A DNA stretch of 13,816 nucleotides from JAQGMV01 sp050260255 (lineage in GTDB: Bacteria; Pseudomonadota; Gammaproteobacteria; Burkholderiales; SG8-41), in contig JBLNBW010000213.1 of the NCBI GenBank assembly GCA_050260255.1, positions 1-13,816 of the forward strand, in the 5' to 3' direction. The notes beneath the pieces were generated by a model, which saw only the letters and a list, made by a program, of their open reading frames with translations, ran no database searches and was not told the DNA's origin. Shown piece after piece: positions 7,066 through 13,795 of the stretch. How positions within the stretch are numbered: the stretch's first letter is position 1; the number at the start of each line of letters is the position of its first letter. Both the position numbers and the translations under genes were made by a program.

Positions 7066-8066
7066 GCGCGCCGCACGTCTCCGTCATCATTCCGGTCTAC
7101 AACGAGGAGGAGGGTCTCGCCGCGTTGTTCGCGCGTCTTTACCCGGCGCTCGACGCCCTCCCCTGCACTTACGAGCTCATCCTCGTCGACGACGGCAGCC
7201 GCGACCGCTCGCCTGCTTTATTGCGCGAGCAGTTCCAGCGTCGTCCGGATGTCACGCGCATCGTGCTGCTCGACGGCAACTACGGTCAGCATCCGGCGAT
7301 CATGGCCGGGTTCGAGCTGTGCCGAGGCGACGTGGTGGTAACGCTCGACGCCGATCTGCAGAATCCTCCGGAAGAGATAGGCCGGCTCATCAGCAAGTTC
7401 GACGAGGGCTACGATTACGTAGGAACGATAAGGCGCATGCGTCAGGACACCGCCTTCCGCCGCACGGCCTCCCGCATCCTCAACCGGCTGCGCGAGCGCA
7501 CCACCCATATCCGGATGACGGATCAGGGATGCATGCTGCGCGCTTACAGCCGTCCGATCATCGACGCGATCAACGCATGCACCGAGGCGAATACCTTCAT
7601 CCCGGCGCTCGCCTACACTTTCGCGCACAACCCGGTGGAGATCGAGGTGGCCCACGAAGAACGCGCCGCCGGGCAGTCGAAGTATTCGCTCTACAAACTG
7701 ATCCGGCTCAACTTCGATCTCATGACGGGCTTTTCGCTCATGCCTCTGCAGTTGTTTTCGCTGCTCGGCATGTTCATCGCCCTTACTTCGATGTTGAGCT
7801 ACTTCGTGGTGATGATCAAACGACTCGTCGCATCCGATAGCATCCGGACGGCGCTGGCCGCTTTCTACGACAGAGACATACTGCAGTTCTTTCTGCTGGG
7901 CATCGCTTTGTTCGGCATAGGGCTGCTCGGCGAATACGTCGGCCGTATCTATGAGCAAGTGCGAGGGCGGCCGCGGTATCGCATCGGGGCAGTGTTGGAG
8001 CGGCAGGAGCACGGCGACTCCGCAGTCCCCCATCTGCCTGTCCACGAGCGGGCCAGCCCCCGATGA
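7062..8066 (+). CDS. arnC: ArnC: undecaprenyl-phosphate Ara4FN transferase
   Basis: A 334-residue GT2-family enzyme (E. coli ArnC is 322) that transfers 4-deoxy-4-formamido-L-arabinose from UDP to undecaprenyl phosphate on the inner face of the inner membrane. The N-terminal GT-A domain has VSVIIPVYNEEEGL (7-20), LVDDGSRDRS (41-50), GNYGQHPA, the metal-binding TLDADLQNPPEEI (94-106) and a TDQGCMLRAY segment (153-162). Two C-terminal membrane hairpin segments follow (about 224-253 and 272-290), then the family ending EYVGRIYEQVRGRPRYRIG (291-309). The last 25 residues are extra and low in conservation. ATG 7062 overlaps the arnB stop; it is preferred to 7023, which lies within arnB. A generic polyprenyl-phosphate glycosyltransferase is the alternative, but the context strongly favours ArnC. 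Confidence 0.95.
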   Translation: MSAPHVSVIIPVYNEEEGLAALFARLYPALDALPCTYELILVDDGSRDRSPALLREQFQRRPDVTRIVLLDGNYGQHPAIMAGFELCRGDVVVTLDADLQNPPEEIGRLISKFDEGYDYVGTIRRMRQDTAFRRTASRILNRLRERTTHIRMTDQGCMLRAYSRPIIDAINACTEANTFIPALAYTFAHNPVEIEVAHEERAAGQSKYSLYKLIRLNFDLMTGFSLMPLQLFSLLGMFIALTSMLSYFVVMIKRLVASDSIRTALAAFYDRDILQFFLLGIALFGIGLLGEYVGRIYEQVRGRPRYRIGAVLERQEHGDSAVPHLPVHERASPR

Positions 8067-8998
8067 CGCGCGCCGTCGTCTTTGCCTACCATGACGTAGG
8101 CGTGCGCTGTCTTTCCGTGCTGCTCGCGCACGGGGTCGACGTGGGGCTCGTCGTCACTCATCAGGACAATCCGAACGAAAACATCTGGTTTCAAAGCGTC
8201 GCGGCGCTTGCCCGATTGCACGGCATACCGATCGTCACTCCGGACGATCCGAACAGCGATGCGCTGCTGCAGCAGGTACGCTCGCTCGCCCCTCGATTTC
8301 TCTTCTCCTTTTACTATCGCTCCATGCTCGGACCGGCGCTTCTTTCGCTCGTCGAAGGGCGCGCTTACAACATGCACGGCTCGCTGCTGCCGCAGTACCG
8401 CGGCCGTGTGCCGGTGAACTGGGCGATCATCAACGGCGAGCGGCACACGGGTGCCACGCTGCACGAGATGGTGGAAAAGCCGGATGCCGGCCGCATCGTC
8501 GATCAGCAGGCCGTTCCGATACTGCCGAACGATCTTGCCGTCGACGTGTTTCGCAAGGTGACCACTGCCGCAGAAATCGTCCTAGACCGCAGCCTGCCGG
8601 CGCTGCTCGCCGGCACCGCCGTGCTTCGGGCGCAGGATCTTGCAAGCGGCAAGTACTACGGCGGCCGGCGACCCGAAGACGGCCGCATCGATTGGACTTG
8701 GGATGCACTGCGCATCCACAATCTCGTGCGCGCTGTCGCACCACCCTACCCCGGCGCGTACGCCGATGTGGCCGGCCGTAGGCTGGAGATATTGCAGACG
8801 TACTATCGCGGCACCAGGGGAGGCAGAGGAAGCGGACCCGCTCTGCGCGCACAGGACGGCGAGTTACTGTTGACCGGAGCCGACGGCGTCGAGCTCATGG
8901 TGCTCGCCGCGCGCCTGGACGGCGTCGCGCTCACGCCGGAGAATTTCACTCGAGTAGCGGGGGGCGACCGGCTGTCCTTCGCTCGAATTGAACAATAA
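8063..8998 (+). CDS. arnA: ArnA N-terminal half: UDP-Ara4N formyltransferase, stand-alone
   Basis: A 311-residue cytoplasmic formyltransferase equivalent to residues 1 to about 305 of bifunctional E. coli ArnA. It N-formylates UDP-L-Ara4N using 10-formyltetrahydrofolate before ArnC acts. The catalytic triad aligns with E. coli N102, H104 and D140: N103 and H105 in YNMHGSLLPQYRGRVPVNW, and D141 in EKPDAGRIVDQ. ATLHEMVEK and the C-terminal OB-like domain (about 205-305) are present. It overlaps arnC by ATGA. It ends with TAA at 8996-8998; the dehydrogenase gene continues in the same frame twelve bases later, so the two are one stop codon away from the fused ArnA arrangement. A methionyl-tRNA formyltransferase is excluded by context and by the ArnA-type N-terminus VFAYHDVGVRCL. 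Confidence 0.94.
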   Translation: MTRAVVFAYHDVGVRCLSVLLAHGVDVGLVVTHQDNPNENIWFQSVAALARLHGIPIVTPDDPNSDALLQQVRSLAPRFLFSFYYRSMLGPALLSLVEGRAYNMHGSLLPQYRGRVPVNWAIINGERHTGATLHEMVEKPDAGRIVDQQAVPILPNDLAVDVFRKVTTAAEIVLDRSLPALLAGTAVLRAQDLASGKYYGGRRPEDGRIDWTWDALRIHNLVRAVAPPYPGAYADVAGRRLEILQTYYRGTRGGRGSGPALRAQDGELLLTGADGVELMVLAARLDGVALTPENFTRVAGGDRLSFARIEQ

Positions 8999-9005
8999 AG
9001 GGAGG
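8998..9005 (+). promoter_or_regulatory. Strong Shine-Dalgarno deciding the dehydrogenase start
   Basis: AAGGGAGG at 8998-9005 is the best ribosome site in the operon. Five bases separate it from ATC at 9011, the position where relatives would have the ATG of MKRVLILG; fourteen bases separate it from the first conventional start, GTG at 9020. The spacing favours initiation at the ATC. Confidence 0.7.
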
Positions 9006-9010
9006 CAGCC

Positions 9011-10054
9011 ATCAAACGCGTGCTCATACTCGGGGTGAACGGCTTCATCGGCCATCACTTGTCCAAGCGCATCATCGCCGATACACCGTGGGAAGTGTAC
9101 GGGATGGACATGAACTGCGATCGCGTCGCCGATCTTTTGGAGGAGAAGCGATTCCACTTCTTCGAAGGTGACATCACGATCAACAAGGAGTGGGTCGAAT
9201 ACCACGTCCGCAAATGCGACGTGGTCCTTCCGCTCGTCGCCATCGCGACTCCGGCGTTGTACGTCACCGACCCGCTGCGCGTATTCGAGCTCGACTTCGA
9301 GGCGAATCTGCCCATCGTCCGATCATGCGTGAAGCATCGCAAACGCCTCGTGTTCCCGTCGACGTCCGAGGTTTACGGCATGTGCCGCGACAAGGAGTTT
9401 GACCCCGAGAAATCCGAGCTCGTGCTGGGTCCCATCAACAAGCCGCGCTGGATCTACTCCTGTGCCAAGCAGATGATGGATAGAGTCATCCATGCATACG
9501 GCATGCAGCAGAGCCTGGACTACACGCTGTTCCGGCCGTTCAACTGGATAGGGGCGGGGCTCGATTCCCTCAATACGCCGAAAGAAGGCAGTTCGCGCGT
9601 CATCACCCAGTTTCTGGGCCATATCGTCCGCGGTGAAAACATCAAGCTCGTGGACGGCGGAAAACAGAAGCGCTCTTTCACCTATGTCGACGACGGCATA
9701 GACGCGCTGATGAAGCTCATCGAGAACCCGGGCGGCGTTACGACCGGCAAGGTGTACAACATCGGCAATCCGCGCAACAACTACTCCATCGAAGCGCTCG
9801 CCGAAATGATGCTCAAGCTTGCGATGAAATATCCGGAGTACGCGAAGACGGCCCGCAAGGTGAAGCTGGTGGCGGTGAAGTCGGAGAATTACTACGGCAA
9901 GGGCTATCAGGACGTCCAAAACCGGGTGCCCCACATTGCGAACACATGCCGGGATCTCGGCTGGCGTCCGCGCGTCGCGATGCAGGACTCATTGCGGCGA
10001 ATCTACGAGGCGTATCGCGGCCAGCTGGAAGAAGCGCGCAGCCTGATGGAGTAA
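9011..10054 (+). CDS. arnA: ArnA C-terminal half: UDP-glucuronate decarboxylase (dehydrogenase), stand-alone
   Basis: A 347-residue short-chain dehydrogenase that oxidatively decarboxylates UDP-glucuronate to UDP-Ara4O with NAD+, the first committed step. Counted from ATC 9011 it has VLILGVNGFIGHH (4-16, NAD Rossmann motif), PSTSEVYG with S119-E120, Y149 and K153 (YxxxK), LFRPFNWIG and R305 in QDVQNRVPHI. These correspond with a constant offset of 314 to E. coli ArnA S433/E434, Y463, K467 and R619. The reading frame begins MKRVLILG-like but the first codon is ATC, not ATG. I call ATC because of the ribosome-site spacing and family N-terminus; GTG 9020 (344 residues) is the conventional alternative and would remove three residues before the first Rossmann strand. 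Function is firm; the start is uncertain. Confidence 0.9.
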   Translation: MKRVLILGVNGFIGHHLSKRIIADTPWEVYGMDMNCDRVADLLEEKRFHFFEGDITINKEWVEYHVRKCDVVLPLVAIATPALYVTDPLRVFELDFEANLPIVRSCVKHRKRLVFPSTSEVYGMCRDKEFDPEKSELVLGPINKPRWIYSCAKQMMDRVIHAYGMQQSLDYTLFRPFNWIGAGLDSLNTPKEGSSRVITQFLGHIVRGENIKLVDGGKQKRSFTYVDDGIDALMKLIENPGGVTTGKVYNIGNPRNNYSIEALAEMMLKLAMKYPEYAKTARKVKLVAVKSENYYGKGYQDVQNRVPHIANTCRDLGWRPRVAMQDSLRRIYEAYRGQLEEARSLME

Positions 10055-10063
10055 GCCCGCAGC

Positions 10064-10978
10064 ATGCCCCTCCCGCGCCTGCTCGCGCTCAAAATAGACG
10101 TCGATACGGATCGCGGCACGCGCGAGGGCGTGCCGCGACTTGTGGAGATACTGACACGGCACGGCGCGGGTGCGACGTTTCTTTTCAGTCTCGGTCCGGA
10201 TCACACCGGGCGCGCGTTGAAGCGCATATTCCGCCCCGGTTTTCTGAAGAAGGTGTCGCGCACGTCGGTAGTGGAACATTACGGCGTGCGCACCCTCCTC
10301 TACGGCACGCTGCTTCCTGGTCCCGATATTGGCCGGCGCAACGCTCCGCTGATGCGCTCCGTACGGGCAGCCGGATTCGAAACCGGCATACACACGTACG
10401 ATCACATCAGGTGGCAGGATTACGTCGCGGACCGGGACGAGGCATGGACCCGCCGCGAGATGATGCTCGCCGCGGCACGTTACACGGAAGTCTTCGGTGA
10501 GGCTGCACACACGCACGGCGCGGCCGGCTGGCAGATGAACACGCATGCGTTCCGGCTCACGGCCGAGCTGGGCTTGCGCTACGCGTCCGACACGCGCGGC
10601 ACGCATCCGTTTCTGCCGGTATGCGACGGTGCGACCATACCGTGCCCACAGCTGCCTACTACGCTGCCCACCCTCGACGAGCTCATCGGACTCGGCGGCT
10701 TGACCCCGGACAATATCGATCGCCACCTGCTGGAACTCACGCGCGAGCAGGCGCCGACGGGCCACGTGTATACCCTGCATGCAGAGCTCGAAGGCCACAA
10801 GTTCGCTCCGATATTCGAGCGCTTGCTGAGCGGCTGGAAAACGCAGGGTTATACGCTGATCAGCCTGCAGGCCTATGCCGACGCCGTGTTGCGCTCGTCC
10901 TTGCCGGCCCATACGGTCATTCGCGGTACCGTGCCCGGGCGTAGCGGCACGCTCGCCGTCCAGGGCGAGCCTATATAG
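10064..10978 (+). CDS. arnD: ArnD: Ara4FN-undecaprenyl phosphate deformylase
   Basis: A 304-residue NodB/polysaccharide-deacetylase family enzyme (E. coli ArnD is 296) that removes the formyl group from Ara4FN-undecaprenyl phosphate at the inner membrane before flipping. The ArnD signature KIDVDTDRGTREGVPRLV (10-27) supplies the metal-binding aspartates (D12/D14). H110 and H114 in GIHTYDHIRWQDY form the second metal motif. AAGWQMNTHAFRLT, LRYASDTRGTHPF and TLHAELEG (237-244) complete the conserved blocks. No signal peptide is visible, as expected for a cytoplasmic-face enzyme. ATG 10064 follows the dehydrogenase stop by nine bases; only GGAG at 10048-10051, rather distant, is available, so it is probably translated by coupling. 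It is the last gene of the operon. Confidence 0.94.
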   Translation: MPLPRLLALKIDVDTDRGTREGVPRLVEILTRHGAGATFLFSLGPDHTGRALKRIFRPGFLKKVSRTSVVEHYGVRTLLYGTLLPGPDIGRRNAPLMRSVRAAGFETGIHTYDHIRWQDYVADRDEAWTRREMMLAAARYTEVFGEAAHTHGAAGWQMNTHAFRLTAELGLRYASDTRGTHPFLPVCDGATIPCPQLPTTLPTLDELIGLGGLTPDNIDRHLLELTREQAPTGHVYTLHAELEGHKFAPIFERLLSGWKTQGYTLISLQAYADAVLRSSLPAHTVIRGTVPGRSGTLAVQGEPI

Positions 10979-11210
10979 GCTTCACCTGCGCGTTGCCTCA
11001 CTCGTTCAGCAAGCAAAGCTCAACCGTTTCGCGGCTCGGCGCTAAATTCCGGGTCGTGCTCGCGAGGAACAAACTCGTCTTGCGAGCCTACGGTCAACGC
11101 ATCACTCGTCGATCCGCGTCTTCAGCGTTTGCGCGGCCGCAGCAGAGTGGCCTGGCCGATCCGCCTCAAGAAATTACCGCGGGTGGGATAGATAGCCGAA
11201 CCACGAATAC
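10979..11210. other. Gap after arnD with no supported gene
   Basis: I see no supported gene between arnD and the terminator at 11211. A possible 84-codon reading frame at 10993-11247 has no family resemblance, no ribosome site and runs into the terminator. A short inverted repeat (CTCGC near 11059 with GCGAG near 11090) is present but not interpretable. Confidence 0.5.
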
Positions 11211-11237
11211 AAAAGCCGCTTCAATTGAGCGGCTTTT
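11211..11237. terminator. Bidirectional intrinsic terminator between arnD and tRNA-Ser(GCT)
   Basis: AAAAGCCGCT (11211-11220) pairs perfectly with AGCGGCTTTT (11228-11237) around a 7-nt loop. The T-run is encoded on both strands, so it can end the arn operon on the plus strand and the lysC/tRNA-Ser transcript on the minus strand. It starts thirteen bases past the CCA end of the tRNA. Confidence 0.85.
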
Positions 11238-11249
11238 GTCGTCATAAGC

Positions 11250-11342
11250 TGGCGGAGAGAGAGGGATTCGAACCCTCGATGGGGATTTTGTCCCCATACG
11301 CCCTTAGCAGGGGCGCGCCTTCGACCACTCGGCCATCTCTCC
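11250..11342 (-). tRNA. tRNA-Ser(GCT)
   Basis: A 93-nt class II tRNA on the minus strand. The acceptor GGAGAGA pairs with TCTCTCC, with discriminator G and an encoded CCA. The anticodon stem CGCCC/GGGCG holds loop CTGCTAA, giving anticodon GCT (decodes AGC/AGU). A long variable arm (TATGGGGACAAAATCCCCA, with GGGG pairing CCCC) and T-arm GAGGGTTCGAATCCCTC follow. It lies 37 bases after the lysC stop codon and may be read from the lysC transcript or a promoter in the lysC end. Confidence 0.97.
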
Positions 11343-11379
11343 GGGAAGAATGTGTAAGGATATCACACGGCCTGCGGCT

Positions 11380-12606
11380 TTAGCTTGCCTGATCGAGCCC
11401 GAACGTCTTGTGCAAAACGCGCACGGCGAGCTCGGTGTACTTCTCGTCGATGACGATGGAGATCTTGATCTCCGAGGTGGAGATCATCTGAATGTTGATG
11501 CCCTCTTCGGCGAGCGCGCGAAACGCGGTGCTCGCGATGCCGGCGTGAGAGCGCATGCCGACGCCAACGATAGACACCTTTGCAATCTTGTCCCCGCCCA
11601 GCACCTCGCGCGCCTTAATGTGCTGCTGCACGGGCTTTAAGATCTCCATCGCTTTGGGGTAGTCGTTGCGGGTCACCGTGAACGAGAAGTCGGTAAGTCC
11701 GTCGTGCCCGACGTTCTGGACGATCATATCGACGTCGATGTTCGCATCGCCGATGGGCCCCAGTATCTGGTATGCGATGCCCGGACGATCCGGCACGCCC
11801 TGCACGGTGATCTTCGCCTCGTCCCGAGTGAATGCTATGCCGGAGATGATCGCCTGTTCCATGTTCTGGTCGTCCTCAAAAGTGATCAGCGTGCCTTCCC
11901 CTTCTTCCTCGAAGCTCGAAAGCACGCGCAGCCTTACCCGATACTTGCCTGCAAACTCGACCGACCGGATCTGGAGCACCTTCGAGCCCAGGCTCGCAAG
12001 CTCCAGCATCTCTTCGAATGTCACGGTCTTGAGGCGCCGGGCCTCGGGCACGATGCGCGGGTCGGTCGTGTAAACCCCGTCCACGTCGGTGTAAATTTGG
12101 CACTCGTCCGCTTTGAGTGCAGCAGCGAGCGCGACACCGGTCGTGTCGGATCCGCCGCGGCCGAGCGTCGTGATGTTGCCGGCGTCGTCGACGCCCTGGA
12201 ACCCCGCCACGACCACGACACAGTCGTTGTTGAGGGCGGCGCGCATGTTCTGCTCGTCGATGCTCAGTATGCGCGCCTTGGTGAAAGCGCTGTCCGTCAG
12301 TATCTTGACCTGGCCTCCGGTGTAGCTCTTCGCCTTGACGCCGAGCTCCATGAGAGCCATGCAGAGCAGCGCGATCGTCACCTGCTCGCCGGTAGAAACC
12401 ATCACGTCGAGTTCGCGCGGATCGGGACGCGCCTGTATCTCCTTGGCGAGAGCGATGAGGCGGTTGGTCTCGCCCGCCATCGCCGAGACGACAACTACGA
12501 CCTGATGTCCGCGAGCTTTCCACTTCGCGACGCGACGAGCGACATTCTTGATCCGTTCGGCGCTGCCGACCGAGGTGCCGCCGTATTTCTGAACGATTAA
12601 CGCCAT
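11380..12606 (-). CDS. lysC: LysC: aspartate kinase (aspartokinase)
   Basis: A 408-residue cytoplasmic enzyme that phosphorylates L-aspartate with ATP, the first step toward lysine, methionine, threonine and diaminopimelate. The kinase domain (about 1-245) begins with ALIVQKYGGTSVGS (2-15) and contains VVSAMAGETNRL, STGEQVTIALL, GRGGSDTTGVALAAAL and YTDVDGVYTTDPRIV. Two ACT domains form the C-terminus: one near ISGIAFTRDEAKITVQGVPD and the other near KVSIVGVGMRSHAGIASTAF, which bind the feedback inhibitors. The length is typical of the bacterial monofunctional type. The start at 12606 is chosen from the conserved MALIVQKYGG; an upstream in-frame ATG at 12765 adds unrelated residues. The ribosome site is weak. 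Divergent from the HTH gene and followed by tRNA-Ser. Firm call. Confidence 0.96.
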   Translation of the reverse strand: MALIVQKYGGTSVGSAERIKNVARRVAKWKARGHQVVVVVSAMAGETNRLIALAKEIQARPDPRELDVMVSTGEQVTIALLCMALMELGVKAKSYTGGQVKILTDSAFTKARILSIDEQNMRAALNNDCVVVVAGFQGVDDAGNITTLGRGGSDTTGVALAAALKADECQIYTDVDGVYTTDPRIVPEARRLKTVTFEEMLELASLGSKVLQIRSVEFAGKYRVRLRVLSSFEEEGEGTLITFEDDQNMEQAIISGIAFTRDEAKITVQGVPDRPGIAYQILGPIGDANIDVDMIVQNVGHDGLTDFSFTVTRNDYPKAMEILKPVQQHIKAREVLGGDKIAKVSIVGVGMRSHAGIASTAFRALAEEGINIQMISTSEIKISIVIDEKYTELAVRVLHKTFGLDQAS

Positions 12607-12649
12607 GGAGAAAACCGAGCGTGGATGTTTGGAGTGTGCAAAGGGTGTG

Positions 12650-12655
12650 ATTTTA
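12650..12655 (-). promoter_or_regulatory. Candidate -10 of lysC
   Basis: On the minus strand TAAAAT (plus coordinates 12650-12655) lies within the AT-rich CAATTAAAATCAC and would give a leader of about 35-40 bases. No good -35 hexamer is seen at 16-18 bases. It lies downstream (on the minus strand) of the terminator-like hairpin at 12671-12692. Confidence 0.35.
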
Positions 12656-12670
12656 ATTGATCCAGGAGGT

Positions 12671-12692
12671 AAAAACGAGGCTTTCCCCTCGT
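12671..12692 (-). terminator. Terminator-like hairpin upstream of lysC
   Basis: On the minus strand ACGAGG pairs with CCTCGT around GGAAAG (plus coordinates 12675-12692), immediately followed by TTTTT reading into 12671. This is intrinsic-terminator geometry on the minus strand, but no minus-strand gene lies upstream within the window; the neighbours there (HTH gene, queD) are on the plus strand. It could be an attenuator, a barrier against antisense transcription or an sRNA end. Confidence 0.45.
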
Positions 12693-12698
12693 AGACCG

Positions 12699-12717
12699 TG
12701 CAGGTATGCCACCTGCA
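12699..12717. promoter_or_regulatory. 19-bp palindrome between lysC and the HTH gene
   Basis: TGCAGGTATGCCACCTGCA is a perfect 7-5-7 inverted repeat, about 90 bases before the HTH gene start and upstream of the lysC candidate -10. Its symmetry and length fit a dimeric helix-turn-helix operator, possibly bound by the adjacent regulator. It could also simply fold as an RNA hairpin. Confidence 0.4.
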
Positions 12718-12807
12718 TCTCTGTCCCGGTCGGCACGGATTCGTGAACCTCCCGTGCAAGGCCATGTCAACCGGATAGACCGATCACGCACTGGACGCGA
12801 GACGCAC

Positions 12808-13110
12808 ATGAAACCATTCGAACGCATTGCCAATCCGAGGGAGATACGCCGCAAGCTGCGCATGAACCAACAGGAATTCTGGTCGCGCATAGGCGTCACC
12901 CAGAGCGGCGGCTCCCGGTACGAGAGCGGCCGCACGATGCCCAAGCCGGTGCGCGAACTGTTGAGGCTCGTGCACATCGAGGGCGTGGAGCTCGCGCGCG
13001 CAAAGGGCGAGGATCTCGAAGTTGTCGCCTATTTGAAACAGTCCAACCCCCGCCTCTATCGCAGTCTCAAGAAGGCCGCGCTCTCCAAGGCGCCGCGCGG
13101 CAAGAAATAG
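12808..13110 (+). CDS. Small XRE-like helix-turn-helix protein
   Basis: A 100-residue basic protein. Residues about 9-50 (NPREIRRKLRMNQQEFWSRIGVTQSGGSRYESGRTMPKPVRELL) resemble a Cro/C1-type helix-turn-helix: the MNQQEFWSRIGVTQ turn and SRYESGR correspond to the usual LTQ-E-A-IGVSQ and ISRYE-G-R elements. A second helical part follows (RLVHIEGVELARAKGEDLEVV) and a lysine-rich tail (KKAALSKAPRGKK) that may add nonspecific DNA contact. ATG 12808 is preferred; an in-frame ATG at 12706 falls inside the palindrome and adds residues without family character. The ribosome site is weak. It is divergent from lysC and upstream of a queD-type gene, with no operon partner evident. DNA binding is likely; its target is unknown. 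Confidence 0.82.
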   Translation: MKPFERIANPREIRRKLRMNQQEFWSRIGVTQSGGSRYESGRTMPKPVRELLRLVHIEGVELARAKGEDLEVVAYLKQSNPRLYRSLKKAALSKAPRGKK

Positions 13111-13143
13111 CGCACCCGCTCGCGGGCGGGCTTCCGGTGCGCT
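13109..13143 (+). terminator. Hairpin after the HTH gene
   Basis: AGCGCACC (13109-13116) pairs perfectly with GGTGCGCT (13136-13143), enclosing a smaller GC-rich hairpin (CCCG 13115-13118 can alternatively pair with CGGG 13123-13126). It starts in the HTH stop codon but has no T run, so termination is uncertain. It runs up to the queD -10 element. Confidence 0.4.
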
Positions 13144-13152
13144 TGGTATAAT
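13144..13152 (+). promoter_or_regulatory. Extended -10 promoter of the queD-type gene
   Basis: TGGTATAAT at 13144-13152 is a perfect extended -10 (TGnTATAAT); no recognisable -35 lies upstream, as is common for this class. Transcription would start near 13159, which rules out the in-frame ATG at 13151 because it lies inside the promoter, and supports the ATG at 13178. Confidence 0.65.
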
Positions 13153-13177
13153 GCGCCCCTCCCCGGAACCCGCCCCT

Positions 13178-13627
13178 ATGCGCATCACCCGCAGGCTGGA
13201 ATTCGACGCCGGCCACCGCATCCCGCACCACGACAGCCGCTGCAGGCATCTGCACGGCCACCGCTACGCGCTCGAAGTCACCCTATCGGGGCGCCTGATA
13301 GAGACCGAAGGCGCATCCCAGCAGGGGATGGTGATGGATTTTTCGGAGGTGAAGGACATCGCGCAGCGGCTCGTCGTCGATGCCTGGGACCACGCCTTCC
13401 TCGCATCCAAGACTGACCGGGAGCTGCTCAAATTGCTGGAAGCGATACCCGGACACCGGACAGTAGTGTTCGATGCCCCACCGACCGCCGAGCACCTGGC
13501 CGCGGCAGCCTTTCGGATACTGGATGGCGCCTACCGGGACGAATACGGCAACGGACTGAAGCTGGAGCGCGTGCGTCTCTACGAGACGCCGAATTGCTGG
13601 GCGGACGCGGTAAGGGGTGAGGTGTAG
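13178..13627 (+). CDS. queD: QueD-family 6-carboxy-5,6,7,8-tetrahydropterin synthase
   Basis: A 149-residue protein of the PTPS/QueD family, which converts 7,8-dihydroneopterin triphosphate to 6-carboxytetrahydropterin for queuosine (7-deazaguanine) synthesis. The zinc and catalytic residues are in the QueD pattern: H13 in FDAGHRI, then C22, H26 and H28 in CRHLHGHRY, the C-x3-H-G-H spacing of E. coli QueD (C27, H31, H33). VMDFSEVK (52-59), DHAFL (71-75), PTAEHLA (102-108) and YETPNCWA (135-142) are the other conserved blocks. The start at 13178 is chosen because the upstream ATG overlaps the -10 element. The ribosome site is weak. No other queuosine genes are nearby, so the pathway rests on the family; a PTPS-related variant is possible. 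Confidence 0.9.
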   Translation: MRITRRLEFDAGHRIPHHDSRCRHLHGHRYALEVTLSGRLIETEGASQQGMVMDFSEVKDIAQRLVVDAWDHAFLASKTDRELLKLLEAIPGHRTVVFDAPPTAEHLAAAAFRILDGAYRDEYGNGLKLERVRLYETPNCWADAVRGEV

Positions 13628-13641
13628 CCTGCCGGGGTAGA

Positions 13642-13731
13642 TGGCGGAAGGAGTGGGATTCGAACCCACGAGAGCCGCGAGGCTCTGCCGGTTTTCAAGA
13701 CCGGTGCATTCAACCGCTCTGCCATCCTTCC
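13642..13731 (-). tRNA. tRNA-Ser(TGA)
   Basis: A 90-nt class II tRNA on the minus strand. The acceptor GGAAGGA pairs with TCCTTCC, with discriminator G and an encoded CCA. The anticodon stem CCGGT/ACCGG holds loop CTTGAAA, giving anticodon TGA (decodes UCA and wobble partners). A long variable arm (AGAGCC with GGCTCT) and T-arm GTGGGTTCGAATCCCAC follow. It lies fourteen bases beyond the queD stop, convergent with it. Confidence 0.97.
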
Positions 13732-13795
13732 GAGGCCGGTTTTGGCTTCGGCTAACCTGAAGGTTACCCTACGCCAGCGCGCAAAGATCGCGCGC

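Noticed and set aside
10993..11247. Possible 84-residue gene after arnD
   Set aside because: It ends inside and beyond the strong bidirectional terminator, has no ribosome site and no family resemblance.
12706..12807. Longer form of the HTH protein from ATG 12706
   Set aside because: That ATG is the loop of the palindrome at 12699-12717, and the extra residues lack any HTH-family features.
13151..13177. Earlier ATG for the QueD-type gene
   Set aside because: The ATG lies within the TATAAT of its promoter, and the added residues are not part of the family.
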